Assembly (NCBI GenBank): GCA_008931825.1 | Contig: QXVZ01026954.1 | Coordinates: forward strand, 1 to 27,248 | Reading direction: 5' to 3' | Source of the DNA: Phallusia fumigata | Taxonomy: Eukaryota > Chordata > Ascidiacea > Phlebobranchia > Ascidiidae | Length of the DNA: 27,248 nucleotides | Shown: one piece after another, positions 1 through 10,200 of the stretch | Layout: each line of letters opens with the position of its first letter | Position numbering within the stretch: the stretch's first letter is position 1 | Made by a program: the position numbers and the translations under genes | The notes under the pieces: model-generated | Databases searched by the model: none | Told to the model about the DNA's origin: nothing | Seen by the model: the letters and a program-made list of their open reading frames with translations, nothing else

Positions 1-417
1 ATCACGCCACAATGGTTTTGGCGAAGATCACGCCATGTTGTTGACCTGATGTAACCCTATGGTTTAGCGTGACCTCGTGCAAAGGTTATGTTTACCATTC
101 TTGAAACACTTGCAAGTGGTGTCTTCGTGTCTATCATAACACCAAATTACCCGCCAGTTTCCCTCCAACAGCAGGTTGTGGTTTATTACGTCACACTAAA
201 AACGTTTGCTGATTGTGACGTCATATTTACGTCAATGACAATTTATAACTTGACGATATGTGCAGTCTTGTGTTACAATTTATAAAACCGAAATTTTAGA
301 TTTTTACTTCGTGACGTCACACACACACCTCTGGTGACGTAATATACTTTACGGAAACCCGTCACAGGGGGACGCACGGGCCGCTTTTGTTTGACCGGGA
401 ATTTTATTTCCTCACAG
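1..417 (+). other. Intron sequence upstream of the first visible acetyl-CoA carboxylase exon
   Basis: No coding exon is visible here. The stretch ends in a pyrimidine-rich 3' splice site (AG at 416-417) directly before the exon at 418, so it is read as an intron. It is rich in cyclic-AMP-response-like motifs: TGACGTCA at 216-223, GTGACGTCAC at 311-320, and partial ACGTCA or TGACGTAA copies near 187-193, 229-234 and 334-343. A short open frame at 88-285 has no recognisable domain and is taken as chance. Confidence 0.6.
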
Positions 418-3144
418 ACACATGGAGTTGTACGCCGACCAGGAATCGCGAGGTGGTGTTCTGGAACCGGAAGCTACTGTGGAAATCAAGTTCCGACGCA
501 AGGATTTGGTGAAAACCATGAAAAGATGTGACAAGGAATACGCCGCGATCTGCTCCAAGCTGGGTAAGTCCAACACGAAACGCTGAATTGTAAACTACGG
601 TACTGTGTGTTTTACTGTGGTTTAAATGACTCCAGCAGTGGCCCAAAGAAACGACAATGTCATTGACACACTTTTGCGTTCTAATCATTTTGTTTGCGAC
701 GTACCACAATATTGATTTTAAAAAGGCAGCGCTCCATAGCATTTGACAATAGAAAAAAATTATGTTATCGTTAATTGGTGATCAAATAGTGTTTGTCGCT
801 CCATGGAATGATTTTTTCAATAAAGGGGCCCAAATGGCTCTTAACGACAAGGGTTGCCACCCTTTGCATTGGAACAACAATATTTGTTGTTTTCCTGCAG
901 AAAACCAGGAGCTTAGCGAGGATGAGCGCAAAACGTTGAACAAGAAACTGAAAGAGCGCGAGGAATACTTGGAACCTGTCTACCACCAGGTGGCGGTACA
1001 GTTCGCCGACTTACACGACACGCCTGGTGGAATGCTGGCCAAGGGATGCATCTCGGTAAGTTAAGATAGTGATACCAGTCATTAAATCTCATTGCACTGG
1101 TCCCCGTAAGGTTATGGGGTTGTGATTTTTTACGATGTTAAAACCTCGTCACGTCATTTTATTGTTTTTTTGCTGTCATATCAAAGTAGATACATCAAAA
1201 ACGTGGCGTAAATCGAAAAAATAATTTTAGAAATTTGAAACAAAAATTTTTTTAGAAATTTGAAAAAAAAAACTTATACCGCATTTTGTTTATGGTTTAG
1301 TAATGTAGCAATATCCTGTGCGTAAAAAAATTTTTAAAATTTGCATTAAGATTTGTAATAAACCTAAATATTCTTGATGCTTTTTCCAAAACTGCATACT
1401 GATTTCGGTTTATCACTTATTGTTTGTCTTTTCGTNTACACGACACGCCTGGTGGAATGCTGGCCAAGGGATGCATCTCGGTAAGTTAAGATAGTGATAC
1501 CAGTCATTAAATCTCATTGCACTGGTCCCCGTAAGGTTATGGGGTTGTGATTTTTTACGATGTTAAAACCTCGTCACGTCATTTTATTGTTTTTTTGCTG
1601 TCATATCAAAGTAGATACATCAAAAACGTGGCGTAAATCGAAAAAATAATTTTAGAAATTTGAAACAAAAATTTTTTTAGAAATTTGAAAAAAAAAACTT
1701 ATACCGCATTTTGTTTATGGTTTAGTAATGTAGCAATATCCTGTGCGTAAAAAAATTTTTAAAATTTGCATTAAGATTTGTAATAAACCTAAATATTCTT
1801 GATGCTTTTTCCAAAACTGCATACTGATTTCGGTTTATCACTTATTGTTTGTCTTTTCGTAAAAAGAAGGCAAATTAGGTTACGCAAACTGCTATATGCC
1901 AAAAACCATGCTTATTCGTCACAGGGTATCTTGACGTGGAAAACCAGTCGCTCTTTTATATATTGGCGACTTCGTCGTTTGCTTCTGCAAGACGATGTCA
2001 AGAAAAGGTGTGTCGGAATCAACAAAGACCTCACCAATGCCCAGATCGACGCCATGTTGCGACGCTGGTTCGTTGAAGACCTCGGGACAGTCAAGGTAGG
2101 TTGATTGACAGTTCAACGTTGGCTGCTGTCATGGGTTCGAATCCCACAGTGGGTTAGATTTTCTAGCCTATGAATTATGCTTTGAAACCTGCCTATTGTT
2201 TGGTGCTACGTTTGGCACGCCTGACGTCTTGTTACCAGATTTATTTTTACAACCGAAACTATGAGATTTCACGTCGTGACGTCATTCACCTGTCCAATTT
2301 CTGACGTCTTGTTACACGAACCACTTAAACGGGTTACGTAACTTAATTTTCGCAGTCAAACGAAAGGCTGAATACTTAAACGAGTTTGAACTCTCGAAGT
2401 GGGTTGACCAACCAGCTTCGTGCTGTCAGCCTTAGCTCGATATCTGTGCGATGACAAAATTTTAAGCTCGATTGAAGATTTCTGTGCGCGATTTTCTGTA
2501 GACTAATATTTTTCAATTGTCTACCAGGCTCATCTTTGGGAGGACAACAAAGCTGTGGCTGACTGGCTTTCCTCACAACTCAATTCCTCCAAGAACAAAA
2601 CTGGCTCGTCGATTCTCGAAGAAAATATCAAAATTTTGCAACGAGACTCCATATCACAACAGGTAACTGTCTAAAAGTTAAGATAATTTAGCTTTCTCAT
2701 TCGATTTTAGGCATTTTATTTAATGTTCTGCGAGTATAATATTAGGATGGACCAAAATCTATGTTTCAATTTTACTTTGAAATTTAGTTAAAAAGAATTA
2801 AAAGAGAACTTGGTGCGTAGTGAATACATTGTATTGGAAAAGTGTTTTAATGTATTCACTATGTATAAGTTCTCTGCAGTTACATTCTTAACTATGCTAC
2901 TTTTCAAGTTTGTGTTTTGTGTTTCTTAATGCTTTGAAATTATCTTCACAAATGTTTATTTTTCGTCTGTAGCAGTAGACTTTAAACCTAATTGACTATA
3001 ATTGGTATCACTTATTTACAGATTCGCCATCTTTCCCAGACCAGTTCCGACATCGCGCTGCACTCTATCGTTCAACTGGCGCAAAGCATGAACCCAGAAC
3101 AACGCAAAGAAGCGGTGAAAATTCTCGAGTCGCTCGAAACTTAA
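418..3144 (+). CDS. ACACA/ACACB-like: Acetyl-CoA carboxylase, C-terminal five exons (5' partial)
   Basis: Multidomain biotin enzyme that makes malonyl-CoA from acetyl-CoA, the committed step of fatty-acid synthesis. Only the end of the carboxyltransferase domain and the C-terminal tail lie here. Coding exons are 418-563, 901-1055, 1925-2095, 2528-2662 and 3022-3144; all junctions are GT/AG and the phases join without a break. The first exon reads HMELYAD, then [20 protein letters not shown]. The second reads [19 protein letters not shown] and ADLHDTPGG. The third has [17 protein letters not shown] and AMLRRWFVE. The fourth has [10 protein letters not shown]. The last ends in ILESLET and TAA. 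All match the animal family closely in order and spacing. The intron between exons two and three is lengthened by an assembly duplication (1437-1860). Tunicates may have a single gene, so the A/B assignment is left open. Confidence 0.95.
1012..1860. repeat. Exact 424-bp tandem duplication across an N (unmerged contig ends)
   Basis: Bases 1012-1435 recur as 1437-1860, separated by one N at 1436, with no difference that I could find. The second copy repeats the end of a carboxylase exon (1437-1480) and its splice donor, although the gene needs only one copy. The single N and full identity point to overlapping contig ends that were not merged, not to a biological repeat. Confidence 0.9.
2096..2527 (+). 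other. Carboxylase intron with a tRNA-like B-box and TGACGT motifs
   Basis: Intron between the third and fourth carboxylase exons. A T-arm-like hairpin at 2132-2146 contains an exact RNA polymerase III B-box (GGTTCGAATCC). No acceptor stem or A-box was found at the right distance, so it looks like a tRNA-derived remnant. The 15-mer CTGACGTCTTGTTAC occurs twice (2221-2235 and 2301-2315), and TGACGTCA lies between them at 2277-2284. No coding exon is seen. Confidence 0.5.
2803..2875 (+). ncRNA. Candidate pre-miRNA-like hairpin or small foldback element in a carboxylase intron
   Basis: The two arms pair almost end to end. AGAGAACTT (2803-2811) pairs with AAGTTCTCT (2867-2875). GTGCG (2813-2817) pairs with TGTAT (2862-2866) through two Watson-Crick and three G-U pairs, leaving G2812 as a one-base bulge. 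TAGTGAATACATT (2818-2830) pairs perfectly with AATGTATTCACTA (2849-2861). The loop is 18 nt (2831-2848). The total is about 27 bp of stem in 73 nt, within the usual size of an animal pre-miRNA, and it lies on the sense strand of the 2663-3021 intron. A short inverted-repeat transposon remnant is an equally fair reading, because the core TAGTGAATACAT recurs near 24020. Confidence 0.35.
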
Positions 3145-4100
3145 AACTTGCAGTTCAAAGTAGCCGCGTTCAGCCATCGTTGCACTTCACTTTGTTCCGT
3201 TGATTTAATTTGTGAACTACGACATCTCAATCGATGTTACATGTGTGTGTTGCGTTTCTCTATGCACTGCGCTTGGATTTAGAAGCTCCGCTAATAGTTC
3301 ATGCCCGTTCGCTTTTATGCAATTTTCACCAATTTCGACTGTAGCCCCGTGGTACGCTCCACAGTCCACTATATACGTCCGCTCTAGCCTACAAGCAGCC
3401 TTTGCCGTGCCCCCTAAAACGGCGTCGGCGACCCCACTGTGACGCCCGCACCAAACACTGAGCTTGATACAAAAACTGGATTTAAAAGAAACACGTGTAA
3501 TACAATTAACAGAGGTCGGTTCCAGCGAATGACCATCCTTTAGTGACGCTGAGCTGACGATGGTTGCAAGCTACCTACGCAGCTGGTATTTTGGTATTCG
3601 CTTTTTTGTTGTTGCCTTTTGATTCGCGTAGCAATTTCGCCATTTTTCCTCAGATTTGTGAAAAAAAATCGGACCTTACTCTCAGCGCCTTATGTCAATC
3701 AACATTCCCGACGGCTGTGGAACACAAGACCGCGTGCCTTGCTGTTATTTTGTGTCAAAACGCCGTCTTGGTTATACCTGCTGCTTGCACGCTGTACCGT
3801 ATGAGAAGATCTACGTATAATGCCTACCGTGTGTTGATGTAATCCCTGATTTTTTACATGTTGATCGGTTGCCCAACAAGCGGCCAGCAAAATACAAGAA
3901 TTCGCCATCGAGTATCTTCGCGTCCTATACTCTTCGCTCTGTTGTAGTTTTGTGGGGAAGTGTCTCAAATCAGGAGCTCACAGACAAATTACGATTGTTT
4001 TTCGGCCCTGCTTCTGTGAACTGCTGGAACGGCAACTTACAACAAACTTAAGTCGAGCTAACTGCCTCATTAAAGTTCCTTTGGATTATTTTTGTTTAAT
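3145..4100 (+). other. Probable 3' UTR and poly(A) region of acetyl-CoA carboxylase
   Basis: Follows the carboxylase stop codon. The sequence is less AT-rich than the introns, and its open frames (for example 3212-3442 and 3564-3842) show no recognisable protein. An ATTAAA at 4069-4074, followed by a T-rich stretch to about 4100, is the best poly(A) signal candidate. It would give a 3' UTR of about 0.95 kb. This is inferred from position and composition only. Confidence 0.45.
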
Positions 4101-4196
4101 TTCTTAGATTTTTTCGAAGTTGGTGACATCGACCCATCGATCACACCGGGTTTGAGCGACGCCGTATAAGTTTTTTGTTAAGGGTAACATAAGCGA

Positions 4197-4266
4197 CCAA
4201 GATAGGATTAGAACCACCAACCTTGCGAGTACAAGGTAATCGCCCTAACCACTCGGCCATCTTAGC
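4197..4266 (-). pseudogene. Degenerate tRNA-like sequence (tRNA pseudogene or SINE head)
   Basis: On the minus strand GCTAAGA can pair with TCTTGGT as a 7-bp acceptor stem with two G-U pairs. An A-box-like TGGCCGAGTGG follows, then a CCTTG/CAAGG stem in the anticodon-arm position, and then a B-box-like GGTTCTAATCC. The anticodon stem is displaced by about three bases and the T-stem holds only two good pairs, so the canonical fold fails. It is more likely a decayed tRNA or tRNA-derived SINE than a working gene, and no anticodon identity is claimed. The rest of 4101-4477 shows nothing else. Confidence 0.45.
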
Positions 4267-4476
4267 GGATTATATCACTAGAGGAGCCCTTACCAATGGC
4301 CGATGATGATTACACAGCGTATTTTGCATTTAGTGACTTGACAAAATGTGTAAACGATGGCAATGGCACGTTGTTGGTTGAAAGTTAGTCTGTGTAAAAG
4401 TGCACAAACTTAAACGACAATGTTTTGGGTCTCTTCAAATATAAGGGGCTTTATTTAATGCTATAACCTGTTCTTT

Positions 4477-4478
4477 AG
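4477..4478 (+). promoter_or_regulatory. Candidate spliced-leader acceptor before CCS
   Basis: TTCTTTAG ends at 4478, about 60 nt upstream of the preferred CCS start, and I see no matching upstream donor or exon. In a tunicate this is the pattern expected of a trans-splice acceptor. Ordinary 5' UTR splicing is also possible. Confidence 0.25.
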
Positions 4479-4537
4479 GCTAAAAGTTTAAGTTTTTGAG
4501 CTTAAAACTTGTGCTTAAAAAGCAGACAAAGTCCACC

Positions 4538-5329
4538 ATGAGTGTTAATGTTCAAATGGAGTTCGCCGTTGAAATGTCTTGCAATGCCTGTTCAGATTCC
4601 ATTAAAAAGGCACTGCAGGATAAATCAGTAAAAGTTTTAAACATTGACGTGGATAAACAAATGGTACTGGTAGAAACCGACAAACCGTTTCACAACATTC
4701 AAGACATCATCGAAAGCACTGGGAAAAGGGCGGCTTTGATGGGACAAGGATCAAGTGTTGGGGGAAAGCATATGGGTGCGGCAGTTGCTGAAATGAGTGG
4801 CCCAAATGTCAGAGGAATTGTCAGAATGTTACAACTAGATGAACAAAAATGCCTGATCGAGGGCACTTTGGATGGTCTGTCTCCTGGAGAACACGGATTG
4901 AATATTCATGAATTTGGGGATCTTTCTGATGGGTGCATTAACTGCGGGGACCACTACAACCCCCATGGAATGCATCATGGTGGAAGAAATCAAGCTGAAA
5001 GGCATGTTGGTGATCTTGGTAACATTTCAGCTGAGTCAAATGGAAGATCTGTGTTTCGGTTTGTTGATGACCAGGTAAAGATTTGGGAAATCATTGGGAG
5101 GTCAATGGTTGTTCATGACAAGGCAGATGACCTCGGGCGAGGTCAAAGTGATTCTTCTAGGCAAAATGGTAATTCGGGGCAGGGCCTTGCTTGTGGCATT
5201 GTCGCAAGGTCTGCTGGACTTTTGCAAAATACCAAACGGTTTTGCGCATGTGATGGTATAGTTTTGTGGGATGAAAGAAATGTTCCTGCAGCAGGCACAG
5301 AGAGAAAGCAGTTCATGCAAAAGCTGTAG
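4538..5329 (+). CDS. CCS: Copper chaperone for superoxide dismutase
   Basis: Delivers Cu(I) to cytosolic SOD1 and helps form its disulfide. 263 residues in one exon (human family members are about 274). The heavy-metal-associated domain is near residues 5-70, with the copper motif MSCNAC (C15, C18). The SOD-like domain spans about 85-225, with zinc-site residues H139, H147, H156 and D159 and the disulfide pair C133/C219. The C-terminal CxC is C236-A-C238. H124 and H193 match SOD1 copper ligands, but the first ligand of the SOD1 HVH motif is Asn122, and the SOD1 active-site Arg is Gly216, so own dismutase activity is unlikely. The ATG at 4538 is preferred over the in-frame one at 4496 because it sits in CCACCATG and begins just before the metal-binding domain. 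A second copy of its 3' end lies at 6364-6487. Confidence 0.93.
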   Translation: MSVNVQMEFAVEMSCNACSDSIKKALQDKSVKVLNIDVDKQMVLVETDKPFHNIQDIIESTGKRAALMGQGSSVGGKHMGAAVAEMSGPNVRGIVRMLQLDEQKCLIEGTLDGLSPGEHGLNIHEFGDLSDGCINCGDHYNPHGMHHGGRNQAERHVGDLGNISAESNGRSVFRFVDDQVKIWEIIGRSMVVHDKADDLGRGQSDSSRQNGNSGQGLACGIVARSAGLLQNTKRFCACDGIVLWDERNVPAAGTERKQFMQKL

Positions 5330-6132
5330 TTGTAATTCGTATGTATATTTGTTAATCATGTGCTATGCAAACTATGAACTGCTCTTTTCTGATGTCCATT
5401 CTGATTCAGTAGATACCAACCTAACCCAAATATTGACATCACTAAATTAAGCTGAAATGTTACTAAAACCAACTTTTTCCCTAATTTCCATGTTCGAAAC
5501 ACATGTTCCTTGTATTTTTACTTTTAAATGCAATCATTATAGTGTGTATATATTTCGATGTATATTTTAGTAGTACTGTGTTTCACCCCCATGACTGACC
5601 TCTTTCTAATTAAACTAAAAAATTTTGGTCCAAAATTGTAATGTAGAAATATTTGCACATGCAGGCAACAAATAGTTTACTATCGAAAAATACACAGCAC
5701 CAGGAAATGAGAAAAAAGGGGTAATGAATAGTGGAACCACATATAAATTATCATAGACGGTTTGGATTTGAAAGAGCATAAAAGTTTCTACTTTTGATTG
5801 GGAAAAAGTTTGAGGCAAACTGGCAATACACGGCAGTACAATGAGATTTGTTACAATTACATTTTGCTAGAGGTTTTTGTACCACTGTTGGATGTTAAGA
5901 GTTGGGTAGGGATAGAGTGTAGCGCAAGGTTTTTTCCAACACTTTAAACAATCAACCACTGATGAAAACCAACAAGCTGATCTTAATCAAAATAATGGAA
6001 AATTTGTATTAGAGCAATCATTAAACTAACGTAGACACTGGAAGTGGCATCACATGATATTACATCTTTTAGTTTTATTTACGAAAGACAAATGTTCATA
6101 GAATGGAGGTTGCTTTGGAATGCCGTCATCAG
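5330..6132. other. CCS-SZT2 convergent intergenic region, first copy
   Basis: Between the CCS stop and the first-copy SZT2 stop. It should hold the 3' UTRs of both genes. ATTAAA near 5609 is a possible CCS poly(A) signal. TTTATT near 6075-6080 reads AATAAA on the minus strand, about 55 nt past the SZT2 stop. That second signal sits in bases missing from the other copy. No further gene is seen. Confidence 0.5.
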
Positions 6133-6362
6133 TTACCACCAAAGGGACCAGAAATCAATGTAAGTTTCATTTAAAACTTCCTGCAGCAATTTCATTGAAG
6201 CAAAGTCGACTAGATCATCAGTGATGTCATGTGTTTGGGTCATCGGTCTCACTAGGTTGATGCTGACCCTCTTCATAGCCATGTTCACATGCACTGTCAC
6301 CATACTGTGAAGATTGTCTGCATTTAAAATGCACACAGTGTTAACATTGCTGTCTCCAGACA
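6133..6362 (-). pseudogene. SZT2: SZT2 3' terminal fragment, duplicate haplotype copy
   Basis: Encodes the last residues of SZT2 (from about SGDSNVNTVCILNADNLHSM to the final SLWW and stop) on the minus strand, in the same frame as 7265-7494. It has a few replacements, such as Val to Ile and Ala to Thr. It is cut off at the N at 6363. It is not a separate gene but the alternative allele's end. Confidence 0.88.
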
Positions 6363-6363
6363 N

Positions 6364-6487
6364 AAGGTCTGCTGGACTTTTGCAAAATACCAAACGGTTT
6401 TGCGCATGTGATGGTATAGTTTTGTGGGATGAAAGAAATGTTCCTGCAGCAGGCACAGAGAGAGAGCAGTTCATGCAAAAGCTGTAG
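6364..6487 (+). pseudogene. CCS: CCS 3' terminal fragment, duplicate haplotype copy
   Basis: Encodes the CCS tail from RSAGLLQNTKRF through the CxC motif (CACDG) to the final FMQKL and stop at 6485-6487. It differs from the full copy by Lys to Glu near the end (ERKQ to EREQ). It starts right after the N, so it is a contig-edge fragment of the other allele. Confidence 0.88.
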
Positions 6488-7264
6488 TTGTAATTCATAT
6501 GTATATTTATTAATCATGTGCTATGCAAACTATGAACTGCTCTTTTCTTATGTCCATTCTGATTCAGTAGACACCAACCTAACCCAAATATTGACATCAC
6601 TAAATTAAGCTAAAATGTTACTAAAACCAACTTTTTCCCCAATTTCCATGTTCGAAACACATGTTCCTTGTATTTTTACTTCATTATAGTGTGTATATAT
6701 TTCGATGTATATTTTAGTAATACTGTGTTTCACCCCCATGACTGACCTCTTTCTAATTAAATAAAAAATTTTGGTCCAAAATTGTAATGTAGAAATATTT
6801 GCACATGCAGGCAACAAATAGTTTACTGTCGAAAAATACACAGCACCAGGAAATGAGAAAAAAGGGGTAATGAATAGTGGAACCACATATAAATTATCAT
6901 AGACGGTTTGGATTTGAAAGAGCATAAAAGTTTCTACTTTTGATTGGGAAAAAGTTTAAGGCAAACTGGCAATATACGGCAGTACAATGAGATTTGTTAC
7001 AATTACATTTTGCTAGAGGTTTTTGTACCACTGTTGGATGTTAAGAGTTGGGTAGAGATAGAGTGTAGCGCAAGGGTTTTTTTCAACACTTTAAACAATC
7101 AACCACTGATGAAAAACAACAAGCTGATCTTAATCAAAATAATGGAAAATTTGTATTAGAGCAATCATTAAACTAACATAGACACTGGAAGTGGCATCAC
7201 ATGATATTACATCTTTTAGACAAATGTTTATAGAATGGAGGTTGCTTTGGAATGCCGTCATCAG
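6488..7264. other. CCS-SZT2 convergent intergenic region, second copy
   Basis: Allelic counterpart of 5330-6132, with the same order of sequence, several small deletions and many single-base changes. The open frames at 6605-6925 and 6944-7159 are AT-rich and differ between the copies, so they are not considered genes. Confidence 0.55.
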
Positions 7265-10200
7265 TTACCACCAAAGGGACCAGAAATCAATGTAAGCTTC
7301 ATTTAAAACTTCCTGCAGCAATTTCATTGAAGCAAAGTCGACTAGATCATCAGTGATGTCATGTGTTTGGGTCATCGGTCTCACCAGGTTGATGCTGACC
7401 CTCTTCATAGCCATGTTAACATGCACTGTCACCATACTGTGAAGATTGTCTGCATTTAAAACGCACACAGTGTTAACATTGCTGTCTCCAGACACAAACG
7501 ATGCAGATGACTTCGGAAAAGCCTTAAGTAGCCTTTTCTGGAGTTTGGTCCCATATTTCACACTACCCTTGCACGAGTTCAAAAGTTTCATGACTTTTGG
7601 ATCAATTTTGGATGCAGGAACACTCCACATAAGATTCATAAGTTTGTCAAATTCTTCCCAAGAAAGGGAACTACTGTAATTTTTCTCCTTGCATGATTGG
7701 GTGAGTCTGTTCCAGAGCTGGTGCCGATAGCATTCTGTTTCTGCACCAGTGCCTATTTCAGCAAGACACTTTTCCGTTCGTTGTTGTTCGCATTTTACGA
7801 AACACGAAGCCTGGTGGTTTTCTCCCTTGTCTGTGCTGTTGAATACTACAGAGCTTAAATCTAGTTTGTCCTTGTGGAGCATTACCAGGCTTTGAGCAAT
7901 ACCTGCAACTTCAGAAAACCTCCGCCCACGTTTCTTTCTTTCCAGGGAAGAACTTGAAGTTCGCTGAGTCTTCCCCATAGACGGCTGCATAGGTTTTTCT
8001 GTGAACAGGATGTAGTACTCAATGACAAGCGCTCTGGCATTGCTCGAAGCGGATGATGTGAAAACCACACAAATGTTCTTATTTTGGTGGTTTGCCTCTG
8101 AACAATCACTAGCATGCTTTTCACAAAGCGAAGCAGTTGAGCACAGCATAACTTTGGGGGTGATGAGGGACTGGCAATTTGATGTGAATACTTTTAAATC
8201 CATGTCTTCAGAATGGTTGGTGATAAAGGTAAACATGTCCTTGTGCGAAACATTGGGACAGGGAATTGTGACATTTCCACAAAGTATATGGTGCGACAAT
8301 GGATGGACCACAGGTTCATAGCAATCTACTAATGCTTGTAATATACCAGTTAGAGGACAACCAGAATGCAGAGCTGATCTTTTATCATTTATCAGCAATT
8401 GTATTTCTGCTAACTGAAGATCCAAACTGATTGTATGCACATTCAGGCACTCTTTGAGGTTTTCACAAGTATTAAGAAAGTTCACATGTAACTTCACCTT
8501 GTTGGGAGGATTGCAGTCGTTGGACATATGTGACATGTCAACACCGTATAATTTTACATCAAAAAGGTCATCATGAAATGAGAACGTAATCACCACAATG
8601 CCACCTGGCATCGCCCTATACAAATACTGGGTTGGTAATTTGGCAGCCTTGCTTTTGTCAACTCTTGATGCATCTGTTTGTAAATGCACAAACCCTTTCC
8701 AGTGGTCAAAATAGCACTGGTAAAATGTGTTCATCAGTTGTTCCTCATTAAAATCGGGAGAACTGTGTTCCTCGTCCTTGTCGGGGGTGTACTTGCTCAA
8801 CGAGTCACCCGATTTTCGCCTGTAACTGTCAAGAAAAGAACTTCGCCTTGTCAACTTTTCTGGCTTGGACCCAGAAATGGTTCGAGCTTTGCGGTTGTTT
8901 CCAGAGTAAACTGCGAGAAATCTCTTCTGTGCTTTGCAACTTACCAGAATCGGTGCACATTGAGTAAAAAGAAGTCTTGCATGGCCCATGAGAATAGAAA
9001 GTGTGGTGCTGCTCACAACAGATACATTCGCTGCAGTTTTACGAAACTTGGCAAAGAGATTTTTCAAATGCATCTTTTCCTCACTCCGCCTAAATTTTTG
9101 TCGTGCAATGGTAAAACACTGCTGGCCATAGAGTGATACTTTATCCTTTGAAGTAGATTCTCCCTCCTTCTTTAAACAAACTGGCTGGCAGTCCAAGTAA
9201 TGGAAATCAAAGTAGAGATCAGCATAAGTTGGCTTTTGCTTTACCTTTTCAGCAACGGGAAGGGAAGAATGCCTTGCTAAAACATCCATTGTGAATTCAG
9301 GGGCCTCAGTTCTGTGGCCTTTGCAGTGGAAAAGGCCCAGCTTTTGTAGAGTAATACCCTGCATCATTTTGTGCCTTGCATTGTGAAACGAAGCACACTG
9401 TTTCAAGGTTTTGTGGATAGAGGTGGTTTTGTCACCGGCTATGTTGTATAAGTAGACAGTGATTGTGGTGGGTGACTTGGAAACGGCAAAAACAAAATGC
9501 TGCCTGGAAATGAATGAAGATGACGCAACAAGAGCATGCTGAGGACACGGGCTCATCTCCGGTTTGGAGCTTATATCATGCGAAGCGAACCTCTGTATGC
9601 TGCTTACGTTTGGACAAGTTTTGTCGCTTTGTTGTCCCACAGTCCGTTTCCACAAAAAAAAATTCTTTGAGAAAATTAACATTTCCAAGTGGGTTCCTGG
9701 GACTTTTTGCTCATCACCAAGTCCTGTATGATGTGTCCATACTGAAGAGTGTTCCGGTTTTGCAAAAAGGAAAACACTGGAGTCTGGAATGTTGCCACTT
9801 AAAATTTGTAGCAGATTTTGGGTGCAATGCAGCTTGCATGATCTACTGCATAAGTTCAGAGTTAGTTCAGACACCGAAATGCATCCATTGGACTGCATAT
9901 ACTGTAGCCAATCAGGCAGTAAAATGTGGTACTTCTCTGATAAATGATCAGTTTGTTGGGGGGACAAAGCCTTGCATGACCTAGGGTCCACAGACTTTGA
10001 GGCAAGTCTTGACTGTATCATATTAAGCATATTGTTAGCACCACTTTCTGTTTGATATGTGTCGGCAAGATTCAAAACAGCGGCAGTTTTTTCCAGCAAG
10101 GTAGACTGGAACAATGGAATGCGCTGGAGATTTTCAAGCACAAGATCACACAATGCACTGTGGATGGCTGAAAAAAGCTTTTGGCTGAGCCCATCGAGTT

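Larger units (their letters stand above)
5206..7494. repeat. Two diverged copies of the CCS-SZT2 tail region joined by an N
   Basis: 5206-6362 and 6364-7494 are the same locus twice: end of CCS, convergent intergenic DNA and end of SZT2. They differ by scattered substitutions and small indels. Near 5520-5535 about ten bases are missing from the second copy, and near 6070-6085 the first has extra bases. The N at 6363 marks the join. Both copies remain open in both coding tails, as expected for two haplotypes of a highly polymorphic animal placed in tandem. Confidence 0.88.

Noticed and set aside
762..1064. Stand-alone 100-residue gene
   Set aside because: It is intron plus one acetyl-CoA carboxylase exon. 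The conserved residues begin only at 901, after a splice acceptor, and the frame stops just past a donor.
1799..2104. Stand-alone 101-residue gene
   Set aside because: Only 1925-2095 is conserved, and it is the next carboxylase exon with intron read-through at both ends.
3212..4051. Several short plus-strand frames after the carboxylase stop
   Set aside because: They overlap one another, lack domains and fall in the probable 3' UTR.
4197..4266. Functional tRNA gene
   Set aside because: The T-stem and anticodon-arm positions do not fold canonically, so it is listed as degenerate.
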